The notes beneath the pieces are model-generated. The model saw only the letters and a list, made by a program, of their open reading frames with translations, ran no database searches and was not told the origin of the DNA. A DNA stretch of 11,628 nt from JBPCPM01 sp050999155 (GTDB lineage: Bacteria; Actinomycetota; Thermoleophilia; Solirubrobacterales; 70-9), in contig JBPCPM010000070.1 of NCBI GenBank assembly GCA_050999155.1, positions 1 through 11,628 on the forward strand. Reading direction: 5' to 3'. Position 1 is the first letter of the stretch. Each line of letters begins with the position of its first letter. The translations under genes were made by a program, and so were the position numbers. Below are positions 6,486 to 11,628 of the stretch, piece after piece.

Positions 6486-6600
6486 GCGGCTCCGCTCCTT
6501 CTGGTGCACCTCCACGCGGGTCAGCTCCTGGAAAGGGCCGCCCGCGGTGGTCGAGCAGGAGCTCGCCGGCGGTTTGGTGCACGCGAAGGAGCCGGGCGGC
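6486..6600 (+). ncRNA. Candidate rod-shaped structured RNA or palindromic element (unclassified)
   Basis: Positions 6486-6530 pair with 6556-6600 in a single register (i + j = 13086) without any gap over 45 positions. There are 33 Watson-Crick pairs, 2 wobbles and 10 mismatches. The mismatches are confined to symmetric internal loops (1x1, 1x1, 4x4, 2x2, 1x1, 1x1). The longest helices are AGCTCCTG/CAGGAGCT (6523-6530 with 6556-6563), GTGCACC/GGTGCAC (6504-6510 with 6576-6582) and GCTCCTTC/GAAGGAGC (6494-6501 with 6585-6592). The apical loop can add GGCCGCC with GGTGGTC (6536-6542, 6546-6552). All four wobbles are G-U if the RNA is read from the plus strand and would be A-C on the minus strand, favouring plus-strand transcription. 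It does not match the SRP RNA, tmRNA or 6S consensus that I know. It could instead be a palindromic repeat element. No convincing coding frame occupies the stretch. Confidence 0.5.
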
Positions 6601-6927
6601 TCAGTCGATCGGGATGTCCTCGACCTGGACTTCGGCGTCGGGCGGCGGCTGCCGGGTGAGGTAGTGGTCGAGCGCGGCGCGCAGTACGAACGCCATCTCG
6701 CGCTGCAACGATTGCCAGTGCTCTTGGGCCTCGGGCGGGAGCGCCGTGCGCAACGCGTCGGCCGCGCGGCAGATCGGGCAGAAATCCAGGCACTGCTGCT
6801 CGCCGCCGTGGCCCGCGCCGGCGGAACCGAGCGCGTCGCGCAGCTCGCGGAAGCCGGCGTGCGGGGCGCCCGGGCCGGGGCCCGGGTCGTCAGCCCAGCC
6901 GGGCGGCGGCTGCCGGGGCTCGTCCAT
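6601..6927 (-). CDS. Small three-cysteine protein downstream of the ArsA/Get3-like gene
   Basis: 108 residues. The N-terminal 45 are Pro/Gly/Ala-rich and probably unstructured. Then comes CLDFCPIC (C46, C50, C53), a possible metal-binding knuckle, and a helical stretch (54-91, including LPPEAQEHWQSLQREMAFVL). The tail is acidic. The start codon overlaps the end of the upstream ATPase gene by 38 nt, which suggests translational coupling and joint function. Some actinobacteria have small CPxC-type proteins next to ArsA-like ATPases (DUF5304 in streptomycetes comes to mind). The resemblance is one of pattern only and is unproven. Start ATG 6927 has no clear Shine-Dalgarno. Confidence 0.75.
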   Translation of the reverse strand: MDEPRQPPPGWADDPGPGPGAPHAGFRELRDALGSAGAGHGGEQQCLDFCPICRAADALRTALPPEAQEHWQSLQREMAFVLRAALDHYLTRQPPPDAEVQVEDIPID

Positions 6928-8092
6928 CGTCGAAGCTGACGTCGAGGTGGCCGTCGGCGAAGTGCGCGCCGGCGGGGGTCATGGCCGAAAGGGTGGAGGG
7001 GAGGATGATGGTGCGCTTCTCGTGTCCGACACGGACGATCAGCTCCGCGCCGATCTTCTGCAGGGACACATCATCGCGGGTGGCGAACGGCATGCGCAGC
7101 CGCAGGGTCGGTACGCCGTCGGCCAGCAGGACCTCGTGGCTGAATCCCTCGTGCAGCACGGCCGCCGGATCGTGCTCGGCGAACACCTCGGCGCCGAGGC
7201 GGGCGAGCATCTCCGGCCCGACAACCTCCTCCTCGAAATAGCGCGCGGTGAGGATCGGCACCGGGGCGAAGCCCTGCTCGATCGCCTCGAGCTGGTCCTG
7301 CTGGCGCCGGCGCCAGGGGCCGAAGTAGCCACCGTCCAGATCGGGGGGAAAGACGCGGTTGACGACCACTGCGTCGGTTGCGTAGCCGTAGAGGTTGAGG
7401 TAGGTGAAGGTGCGCTGGGCCTCGGTGACGACCATCCGGTCCGGCGTCATCACCAGGCGGATCGAGGTGTGGCCACTGGTCCGCAGGATCTCGTCGACCG
7501 CCGAGAGGTTGCGGACCAGGGCCTGGACCTCGCCGAACACGTCGTCGGGGGGCAGCGGGGCGTCGGCGAACGTCCGGGCGAAGGGCCGCGCGGCGGCGAC
7601 GAGCCGTCGCTCCCACGGCAGCACCTTCTCCAGCCACCACTGGGCGACGTCGGGGAACGACAGCAGCCGCAGCGTCTCGCCGGTCGGCGCGCAGTCGACG
7701 ATGACGACGTCGTAGGCCTGCTCGTCGTGGTGGCGGCGGATCTCCAGCAGCGAGACCAGCTCGTCCATCCCGGGCGGGACCGTCAGTTCCTCGGCGGCGA
7801 TCCGGTCCAGGCCGCGGCCCACCAGCATCGAGGCCAGCCACTCACGGACTGCGCCCCAGTGTTCTTCCATGGCCCGCTGGGCCTCGACCTCCTGGGCCCA
7901 GAGGTGCTCGGCCACGGGGGTGGGGGTGGGGCCGATCGGCTGTTCGAGCGAGTCGGAGAGGCTGTGGGCCGGATCGGTGGAAAGGACGATCGTGCGCAGG
8001 CCCTGCTCCGCGCAGGCTCGCGCGCTGGCCGCCGCGACGCTGGTCTTGCCGACTCCTCCCTTGCCCGTGTAGAGGATCGTCCTGGGGATCAC
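6890..8092 (-). CDS. ArsA/Get3-family ATPase with C-terminal HSP20-like domain
   Basis: 400 residues. The deviant P-loop is GKGGVGKTS (10-18), switch I is STDPAHSLSDSL (38-49), and the second switch is VDCAPTGETLR (132-142), all typical of ArsA/Get3 ATPases. There is one nucleotide-binding domain, so it works as a dimer. The last part (about 318-388, with LRLRMPF, VRVGHEKRTIILP and a short strand at 383-387) looks like the alpha-crystallin/HSP20-like domain of ArsA-like proteins, as in Get3d. Only two cysteines (C27, C134) are present: the arsenite-binding triad of ArsA and the zinc CxxC of Get3 are both missing. A role in arsenite export is therefore unlikely, and a role in handling hydrophobic clients is more plausible. 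Start GTG 8092 gives the family N-terminus directly before the P-loop; TACGCT lies 7 nt upstream. Confidence 0.92.
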   Translation of the reverse strand: MIPRTILYTGKGGVGKTSVAAASARACAEQGLRTIVLSTDPAHSLSDSLEQPIGPTPTPVAEHLWAQEVEAQRAMEEHWGAVREWLASMLVGRGLDRIAAEELTVPPGMDELVSLLEIRRHHDEQAYDVVIVDCAPTGETLRLLSFPDVAQWWLEKVLPWERRLVAAARPFARTFADAPLPPDDVFGEVQALVRNLSAVDEILRTSGHTSIRLVMTPDRMVVTEAQRTFTYLNLYGYATDAVVVNRVFPPDLDGGYFGPWRRRQQDQLEAIEQGFAPVPILTARYFEEEVVGPEMLARLGAEVFAEHDPAAVLHEGFSHEVLLADGVPTLRLRMPFATRDDVSLQKIGAELIVRVGHEKRTIILPSTLSAMTPAGAHFADGHLDVSFDDGRAPAAAARLG

Positions 8093-8099
8093 CCTCGCG

Positions 8100-8105
8100 A
8101 GCGTA
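8100..8105 (-). promoter_or_regulatory. Candidate -10 box (TACGCT) for the ArsA/Get3-like gene
   Basis: TACGCT on the minus strand ends 7 nt before GTG 8092, which lacks a well-spaced Shine-Dalgarno. It lies in the 47-bp gap after the upstream epimerase-like gene, so the ATPase gene may have its own leaderless transcript. Confidence 0.38.
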
Positions 8106-8139
8106 CCGGCGCTCGCCTCGCCGGGCTCCGACCGCCGAG

Positions 8140-9777
8140 TCAGCCGCCGCGGACCGTCGAGGTCGGCTTGGTGGGCTCCGTGCGCTCCCGGGCTTCGCGC
8201 CGCTCGCGGGCTCGCTTGCGCCGCTGCGCTGCGCGCCGCTCGGCGCGTTCGCGGGCGGTGGCCCTGCGGGCCTTGGTCCTCGCGGACTCGCGGACGTCGA
8301 AGTGCACGGCCTCCCGACCCACGTTGCCGGCGAGGTCGGTCGCCCGGATGTCGATGCGGTAGCGCCCCGGTGTCGTCGGGGCGCGGAAGGTCAGCCGGCG
8401 GCGGCCGCGCGTCAGGGGGGCTCCCACCCGCCGCAGCACCCGGGCCCCGGCCCGGCGCTTGACGTACACCTGCACGGTGCCGACCTTCGAGAGCGTGAAG
8501 TTCACGCCGGTGCTGCGGCCCTCGATCGGGCGGCCGGTACGCACGCGGGTCAGGAGGGGCGCCTCGGTGCGGTAGCGGGTAAATCGCCGGCTCGCGTCGC
8601 AGATGGCCGCCCGCTTGGACCGGCGGCACAGTCCGGACAGCACGTCGGTGTTGAGCTGGTGGTAGTTGAGGGTCGCTTCGCGGCCGGGGGAGGCGTACAG
8701 GGACCACGCCCCGGTGTCGAACTGCGTGATCCGGCGGCGGGCCGCACGTTCACCCTCCTGGTAGAGGCGCCGCGCCTGATCGCTGGAGCCGTGAACCGCC
8801 AGGTCGTTGAGGCCGTTGAGCGCCTGCACGTGGGCGTTGAGCACCCGCAGGCCCGGGGCGAAGCTGTAGAGCGCGTACCAGTTGCCGTCGCGGCCGACCG
8901 GGACCCGGACGCCCACGGGTGTCCGCTTGGCAAACAGGGGCAGCGCCGCACGGGCGAGCTCGAGCAGCTCGGGCCGGTCGAGGGTGCGCCCGCCGCGGGC
9001 CAGCGCCTGGATCGCGGTTCCCTGGGAGATCGCGCTCGTCCAGGGGGCCTGGCCGCCGCCGAAGGGGAAGTAGTACTCCCAGGTGACGGCGCCACCGCGG
9101 ACCGAGCGCAGGGCGCTGAGCTCGTCGAGCAGCTCGCCGAGCCCCTCGCGGCCCGCGGCGTCGTGGCGGCTCCACAGCGCGTTGGCCCGCCCGAAGCTCG
9201 CCAGCGGCTGGAACTGCATGCCCCGGCCCGGGTAGTACTGCCAGATCACCCGGCTGCCCTTGAAGCTGACCCGCTGGGAGGTCTTCGGGAAGGCACGCTC
9301 GGTCCAGAACGCGCGGTTGCGCCGCACCGTCTCGAAGACGGCCGGCATCCGGTGGCCGTGCAGGGCCTTGCGGGCGGTGATGAGCCGGACGGTGCCCAGC
9401 ACCGAGGCCAGCTCGCGGCCACGCGCCCCCTTCAGCGTCCGCGCGGTTCGGCGGGCGTTGCGCCAGATCTTGCGGTACCGCAGCGACTCCGCCGAGCTGA
9501 TCGCGTCCTTGCGTGCGGCCCGCAGGATGGCCTGGCGGACCGGATCGGACTGCGCGGCCGAACGGGCGCCGGGCCGGCCGGCCCCGGGCTGGACCTGGGG
9601 TGCCCCTTCGCCGCCCGCGGCGGCCAGGGGAGCGGAAACCGGCGGCAGCAGCTGCTGGAAGGCCGGATCGTCGAGAACCCCGGCCGTCTGAGCGGCCGCA
9701 CCAGCCGGGCCGGCCGCTGACACGGCGACGGTTGCGACGGCGACGAGGATCGAGCTGAGCGCGTGGCGAAGCGGCAC
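8140..9777 (-). CDS. Secreted D-glucuronyl C5-epimerase-like protein with Ig-like domain and basic tail
   Basis: 545 residues from GTG 9777. Residues 1-30 are a Sec signal peptide: basic PLRH, a hydrophobic core, and a cleavage site near GAAA-Q (29/30). About 170-405 resembles the C-terminal domain of D-glucuronyl C5-epimerases: WEYYFPFGGGQAPWTSAISQ (233-252), GNWYALYSF (298-306), FDTGAWSLY (353-361) and LNYHQLNTDVL (370-380). About 415-497 is a beta-rich Ig-like domain (TGVNFTLSKVGTVQVYV; TTPGRYRIDIRATDLAGNVG). The last 45 residues are extremely basic, rich in Arg, Ala and Glu, and probably a helical surface-binding tail. It may modify or bind a uronic-acid polymer outside the cell; catalysis is not proven. 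Longer starts would run back into the divergent lipoprotein gene and bury the signal peptide, so GTG 9777 is preferred. Confidence 0.85.
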   Translation of the reverse strand: MPLRHALSSILVAVATVAVSAAGPAGAAAQTAGVLDDPAFQQLLPPVSAPLAAAGGEGAPQVQPGAGRPGARSAAQSDPVRQAILRAARKDAISSAESLRYRKIWRNARRTARTLKGARGRELASVLGTVRLITARKALHGHRMPAVFETVRRNRAFWTERAFPKTSQRVSFKGSRVIWQYYPGRGMQFQPLASFGRANALWSRHDAAGREGLGELLDELSALRSVRGGAVTWEYYFPFGGGQAPWTSAISQGTAIQALARGGRTLDRPELLELARAALPLFAKRTPVGVRVPVGRDGNWYALYSFAPGLRVLNAHVQALNGLNDLAVHGSSDQARRLYQEGERAARRRITQFDTGAWSLYASPGREATLNYHQLNTDVLSGLCRRSKRAAICDASRRFTRYRTEAPLLTRVRTGRPIEGRSTGVNFTLSKVGTVQVYVKRRAGARVLRRVGAPLTRGRRRLTFRAPTTPGRYRIDIRATDLAGNVGREAVHFDVRESARTKARRATARERAERRAAQRRKRARERREARERTEPTKPTSTVRGG

Positions 9778-9897
9778 GGCCCCCAAGTGTGGCGCGTGCA
9801 GGGCGGAACCTGGGCGCCGATCCGTCCAACGGCCGCGCCGAGCGGCTCGCTGAGCTACCGTTTCCGTACCACCGCAACCAGCTCGGAGCCTTCCTAC
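9778..9897. promoter_or_regulatory. Divergent intergenic region between the epimerase-like and lipoprotein genes
   Basis: 120 bp holding the promoters for two exported proteins. For the minus-strand gene, CACACT (9786-9791) ends 8 nt before GTG 9777 and is a weak -10 candidate. For the plus-strand gene, TACCGT (9856-9861) is a -10 candidate that would give a leader of about 30 nt containing GGAG (9885-9888), 9 nt before GTG 9898. No -35 boxes are evident. Confidence 0.4.
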
Positions 9898-11049
9898 GTG
9901 CACCGCTCTCGTTTCATCGTCGTTCTGCTCGCCCTCGCCCTCGCCGCCATCCTCGGCGCGTGTGGAGGTGACGACCTGCCCGATGACCCCCAGGCGATCA
10001 TCGACAAGACCTTCGAAGGCGCCAAGCCGATCGAGAGCGGCAAGCTCAACCTCCGCCTGAGTATCAAGAGCGAAGGCGGCAACCAGGCGGGCAACGTCGA
10101 CATCACCGCTGGCGGGCCCTTTGTCAACCAGGGGGAGAACAAGCTCCCGAAGTTCGACCTCAACCTCGCCGTCAAGGGCAGCGGGGGCGGGAGCGCCCAG
10201 ATCCCGAACATCGAGGCCGGGGCAACCTCGACGGGCGACAAGGGCTTCTTGAGCTTCCGCGGCAGCGACTACGAGATCGACGAGCCCACCTTCAACTTCT
10301 TGAAGTCGTCGGTCGAGTCTCAGGCGGGACAGCAGACGGGGACGAACGGTTCGGCCAACCAGCTGAGCCTCGAGGCGCTCGGCCTATCACCGAAGAAGTG
10401 GCTGACCGACCTCAAGCGTGAGGACGACAAGGAGATCGGAGGAGCCGAGACGGCCCACGTCAGCGGGAAGGTGGATGTCGCCGCGCTGTTCGACGACCTC
10501 AACAAGCTGCGCGAGCGCGCAGGCGGATCCCTGCCCCAGGGCGGCCAGCTGCCGGACGAGAAGGCGGTCGAAGAGGTCAAGAAGTCTGTCAAGTCCGCGA
10601 CATTCGACCTGTTCACGGGCAAAGACGACTCGATCATCCGCAACCTCAAGCTCAACGTGGCGCTCGAGGACCCGGCCGGTGGCGGCGCCGACACGCCCCA
10701 GTCGGCCGCGCTCGCCCTCGAGTTCGGTTTCGCGGACGTCAACAAGGACCAGGAGATCACCGCGCCTGCGAACGCCAAGCCGTTCTCCGAGCTCACCGGC
10801 GGCCTCGGAGGGTTCGGCGGCCTGGGCGGCCTGGGCGGCGGGGGCTCGGACGGCTCCTCCGGTTCGGGATCCGGGCCCGAGCCTGCGGATCCGGGTTCCG
10901 GTTCGGGCTCGGATTCCGGCAGCGCCGGGTCCGGCGGCTCGGGTTCGTCGGACGCCCAGCGCGAGCAGTCCGAGAAGTACCTGGAGTGCGTGCAGAAGGC
11001 CAAGGGCCAGTCGGACCTCCAGAAGTGCGCGCAGATCCTGCAGAACTGA
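9898..11049 (+). CDS. Lipoprotein with LppX/LolA-like domain, Gly/Ser linker and C-terminal two-cysteine module
   Basis: 383 residues from GTG 9898, chosen because it gives a compact lipoprotein signal: basic HRSR, hydrophobic core, and lipobox LGAC (19-22) with C22 as the lipidation site. The protein would be anchored on the outer face of the cytoplasmic membrane. Residues 35-295 contain alternating beta-strand-like segments (GKLNLRLSIKSEGG; KFDLNLAVKG; HVSGKVDVAALFDDL), which suggest an LppX/LprG or LolA-like half-barrel; this is inference from pattern. Residues 301-351 are a low-complexity Gly/Leu then Gly/Ser linker. The last 30 residues form a charged helix-like segment with C364 and C377 (YLECVQKAKG...LQKCAQIL), perhaps a disulphide hairpin. 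GGAG 9 nt upstream is a normal ribosome site. It diverges from the secreted epimerase-like gene. Confidence 0.85.
   Translation: MHRSRFIVVLLALALAAILGACGGDDLPDDPQAIIDKTFEGAKPIESGKLNLRLSIKSEGGNQAGNVDITAGGPFVNQGENKLPKFDLNLAVKGSGGGSAQIPNIEAGATSTGDKGFLSFRGSDYEIDEPTFNFLKSSVESQAGQQTGTNGSANQLSLEALGLSPKKWLTDLKREDDKEIGGAETAHVSGKVDVAALFDDLNKLRERAGGSLPQGGQLPDEKAVEEVKKSVKSATFDLFTGKDDSIIRNLKLNVALEDPAGGGADTPQSAALALEFGFADVNKDQEITAPANAKPFSELTGGLGGFGGLGGLGGGGSDGSSGSGSGPEPADPGSGSGSDSGSAGSGGSGSSDAQREQSEKYLECVQKAKGQSDLQKCAQILQN
10798..10950 (+). repeat. Low-complexity repeat encoding a Gly/Leu and Gly/Ser linker
   Basis: Tandem degenerate units of GGC-GGC-CTG type are followed by GGTTCG/GGATCC-type units within the lipoprotein gene. 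They encode residues 301-351, a flexible tether between the beta domain and the C-terminal cysteine module. Such tracts can change length by slippage. Confidence 0.7.
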
Positions 11050-11067
11050 GCCCTCGCTGATACGGGG

Positions 11068-11100
11068 CACCCGCCTCCTGAAGATCAGGTTGGGGGGGTG
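11068..11100. terminator. Candidate bidirectional terminator between convergent genes
   Basis: The 94-bp gap between the lipoprotein gene and the convergent 113-residue gene contains a hairpin. CACCC (11068-11072), CC (11074-11075) and CCTGA (11077-11081) pair with TCAGG (11085-11089), GG and GGGTG, with small internal loops and an AGA loop. There is no T-tract. Function is inferred from position. Confidence 0.4.
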
Positions 11101-11143
11101 GTCGCGAGCCTAGCCCGGCAAGGAATGCGCCCTCGGCGCGCGC

Positions 11144-11485
11144 TCAGTCCTCGCGGCCCGGCTCCTGACCTTCCTCACCCTCGTTCTTCGAGTCGTCGCC
11201 CTGTTCGAGCGCCGGCTCGGAGATCGAGCCCATGGCACCGCCGTGGTAGTGCGTCTGGAAGGCCTCCATCAGCTCGTCGCGCCGGCGCTCGTCGACCGGG
11301 ACCTCGTCGGCGATGCGGACCCAGTCGGCACCCTCGTAGGCCTCCATGTTGAAGATCTCGGCGTCGATGGTGCTGGAGTCGTCCACGACCACCAGGACCT
11401 CGGTCTGCGGGTTGAAGTAGGAGCCGGGGCGAACCAGGAGGTCCTCGAGCTCCACGATGCGTTGGCGTGCGTCGTCTTTGGTCAT
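11144..11485 (-). CDS. Conserved-looking hypothetical protein, 113 residues
   Basis: Not recognised. The N-terminus (2-18) is a charged helix, followed by PGSYFNPQTEVLVVVDD (20-36), which looks like a turn and a hydrophobic strand ending in two aspartates, then EGADWVRIADEVPVDE (51-66). A short helix LMEAFQTHYHGG (72-83) follows, and the last 20 residues are strongly acidic (Asp/Glu-rich), probably disordered. There is no signal peptide or membrane segment, so it is likely cytoplasmic. ATG 11485 is preferred; an in-frame TTG at 11518 would add 11 residues with no better ribosome site. It converges with the lipoprotein gene and lies 64 bp downstream of another minus-strand gene. Confidence 0.72.
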   Translation of the reverse strand: MTKDDARQRIVELEDLLVRPGSYFNPQTEVLVVVDDSSTIDAEIFNMEAYEGADWVRIADEVPVDERRRDELMEAFQTHYHGGAMGSISEPALEQGDDSKNEGEEGQEPGRED

Positions 11486-11533
11486 GGCCTGAGCTGTTTC
11501 CAGAATCGGGCCGATCAAACCCGGCGCGGGGGA

Positions 11534-11548
11534 GGGCGGGTCCCGCCC
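11534..11548 (-). terminator. Candidate terminator hairpin after the partial gene at the right edge
   Basis: GGGCGG (11534-11539) and CCGCCC (11543-11548) form a six-pair stem with a three-base loop just beyond the stop at 11550-11552. A competing stem can form with the GGCGGG that overlaps the stop. No T-tract. Confidence 0.3.
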
Positions 11549-11549
11549 G

Positions 11550-11628
11550 TCAGGCGGGCCCGTGCGCGTCGCGCAGCTGCCGCTCGACCTCGGTGTCGAC
11601 GTCGAGCGGCTGCTCGCCGCGCCGGGCC
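11550..11628 (-). CDS. C-terminal end of a gene running off the right edge
   Basis: 25 codons and a TGA stop on the minus strand. The visible residues end in DVDTEVERQLRDAHGPA, a charged amphipathic helix-like tail with codon use like the neighbours. Too short to identify; the real frame is inferred from the stop position and the protein-like composition. Confidence 0.5.
   Translation of the reverse strand, partial: ARRGEQPLDVDTEVERQLRDAHGPA

Noticed and set aside
6486..6600. SRP (4.5S) RNA
   Set aside because: It is a rod of about the right size, but the conserved GGAA apical loop and AGCAGCC-type motif are not present at the tip.
6480..6625. A minus-strand open frame with a cysteine- and threonine-rich peptide ending in RSRGQ
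   Set aside because: No start codon is available near the gap and the stretch is better explained by the long hairpin. The opposite strand gives an equally open frame, as expected from a palindrome.
6890..8092. Arsenite pump ATPase (true ArsA)
   Set aside because: Only one nucleotide-binding domain, no arsenite-binding cysteine triad, and no ArsB, ArsR or ArsC gene nearby.
6746..8362. A 538-codon plus-strand open frame
   Set aside because: Antisense to the ArsA/Get3-like gene, which has all its catalytic motifs.
8140..9903. A 587-codon version of the epimerase-like gene starting at 9903
   Set aside because: It would overlap the divergent lipoprotein start and place 42 Arg-rich residues before an obvious signal peptide.

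Overview
The window is very GC-rich (about 70% by eye) and densely coded on both strands. Its gene content (ANTAR regulator, CoxD/CoxE-type pair, Get3/ArsA ATPase with an HSP20-like tail, secreted glucuronyl C5-epimerase-like protein) points to a high-GC actinobacterium. A member of the Thermoleophilia/Solirubrobacterales is my best guess; that is inference from gene style, not a proven assignment. I see no insertion sequence, tRNA, rRNA or CRISPR array.

Layout: (1) 1-900, minus strand: the 5' part of an ABC transporter ATPase gene, directly preceded by a clear TPP riboswitch. This makes the transporter a likely thiamine or thiamine-precursor (HMP) importer. (2) 920-1534, minus: an ANTAR RNA-binding regulator whose receiver domain has lost its phosphorylation residues. 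(3) 1597-3956, minus: a MoxR AAA+ ATPase and a CoxE-type VWA protein, translationally coupled by an ATGA overlap. A small two-helix membrane protein (3968-4216, plus) diverges from them. (4) 4294-5938, plus: a PPK2-family polyphosphate kinase, a strong inverted repeat, then an enoyl-CoA hydratase with both catalytic glutamates. (5) 6015-6467, minus: an EVE-domain protein. (6) 6486-6600: a gene-free stretch that folds into a 45-position gap-free imperfect stem, with wobble pairs favouring a plus-strand RNA. It is the most unusual object here. (7) 6601-8092, minus: a Get3/ArsA-like ATPase with an alpha-crystallin-like tail, overlapping a small three-cysteine protein. (8) 8140-9777, minus: a secreted C5-epimerase-like protein with a very basic tail, divergent from (9) a lipoprotein at 9898-11049, plus, carrying a Gly/Ser linker and a C-terminal two-cysteine module. 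(10) 11144-11628, minus: an unrecognised 113-residue protein and the last codons of another gene.

The genes do not form one pathway. They fall into small units: thiamine uptake, an RNA-level regulator, a MoxR/VWA metallochaperone-like module, polyphosphate and acyl-CoA metabolism, a membrane-protein targeting-like ATPase pair, and an envelope pair. A recurring theme is a TANNNT-like box only 6-9 nt before the start codon, which suggests many leaderless transcripts.
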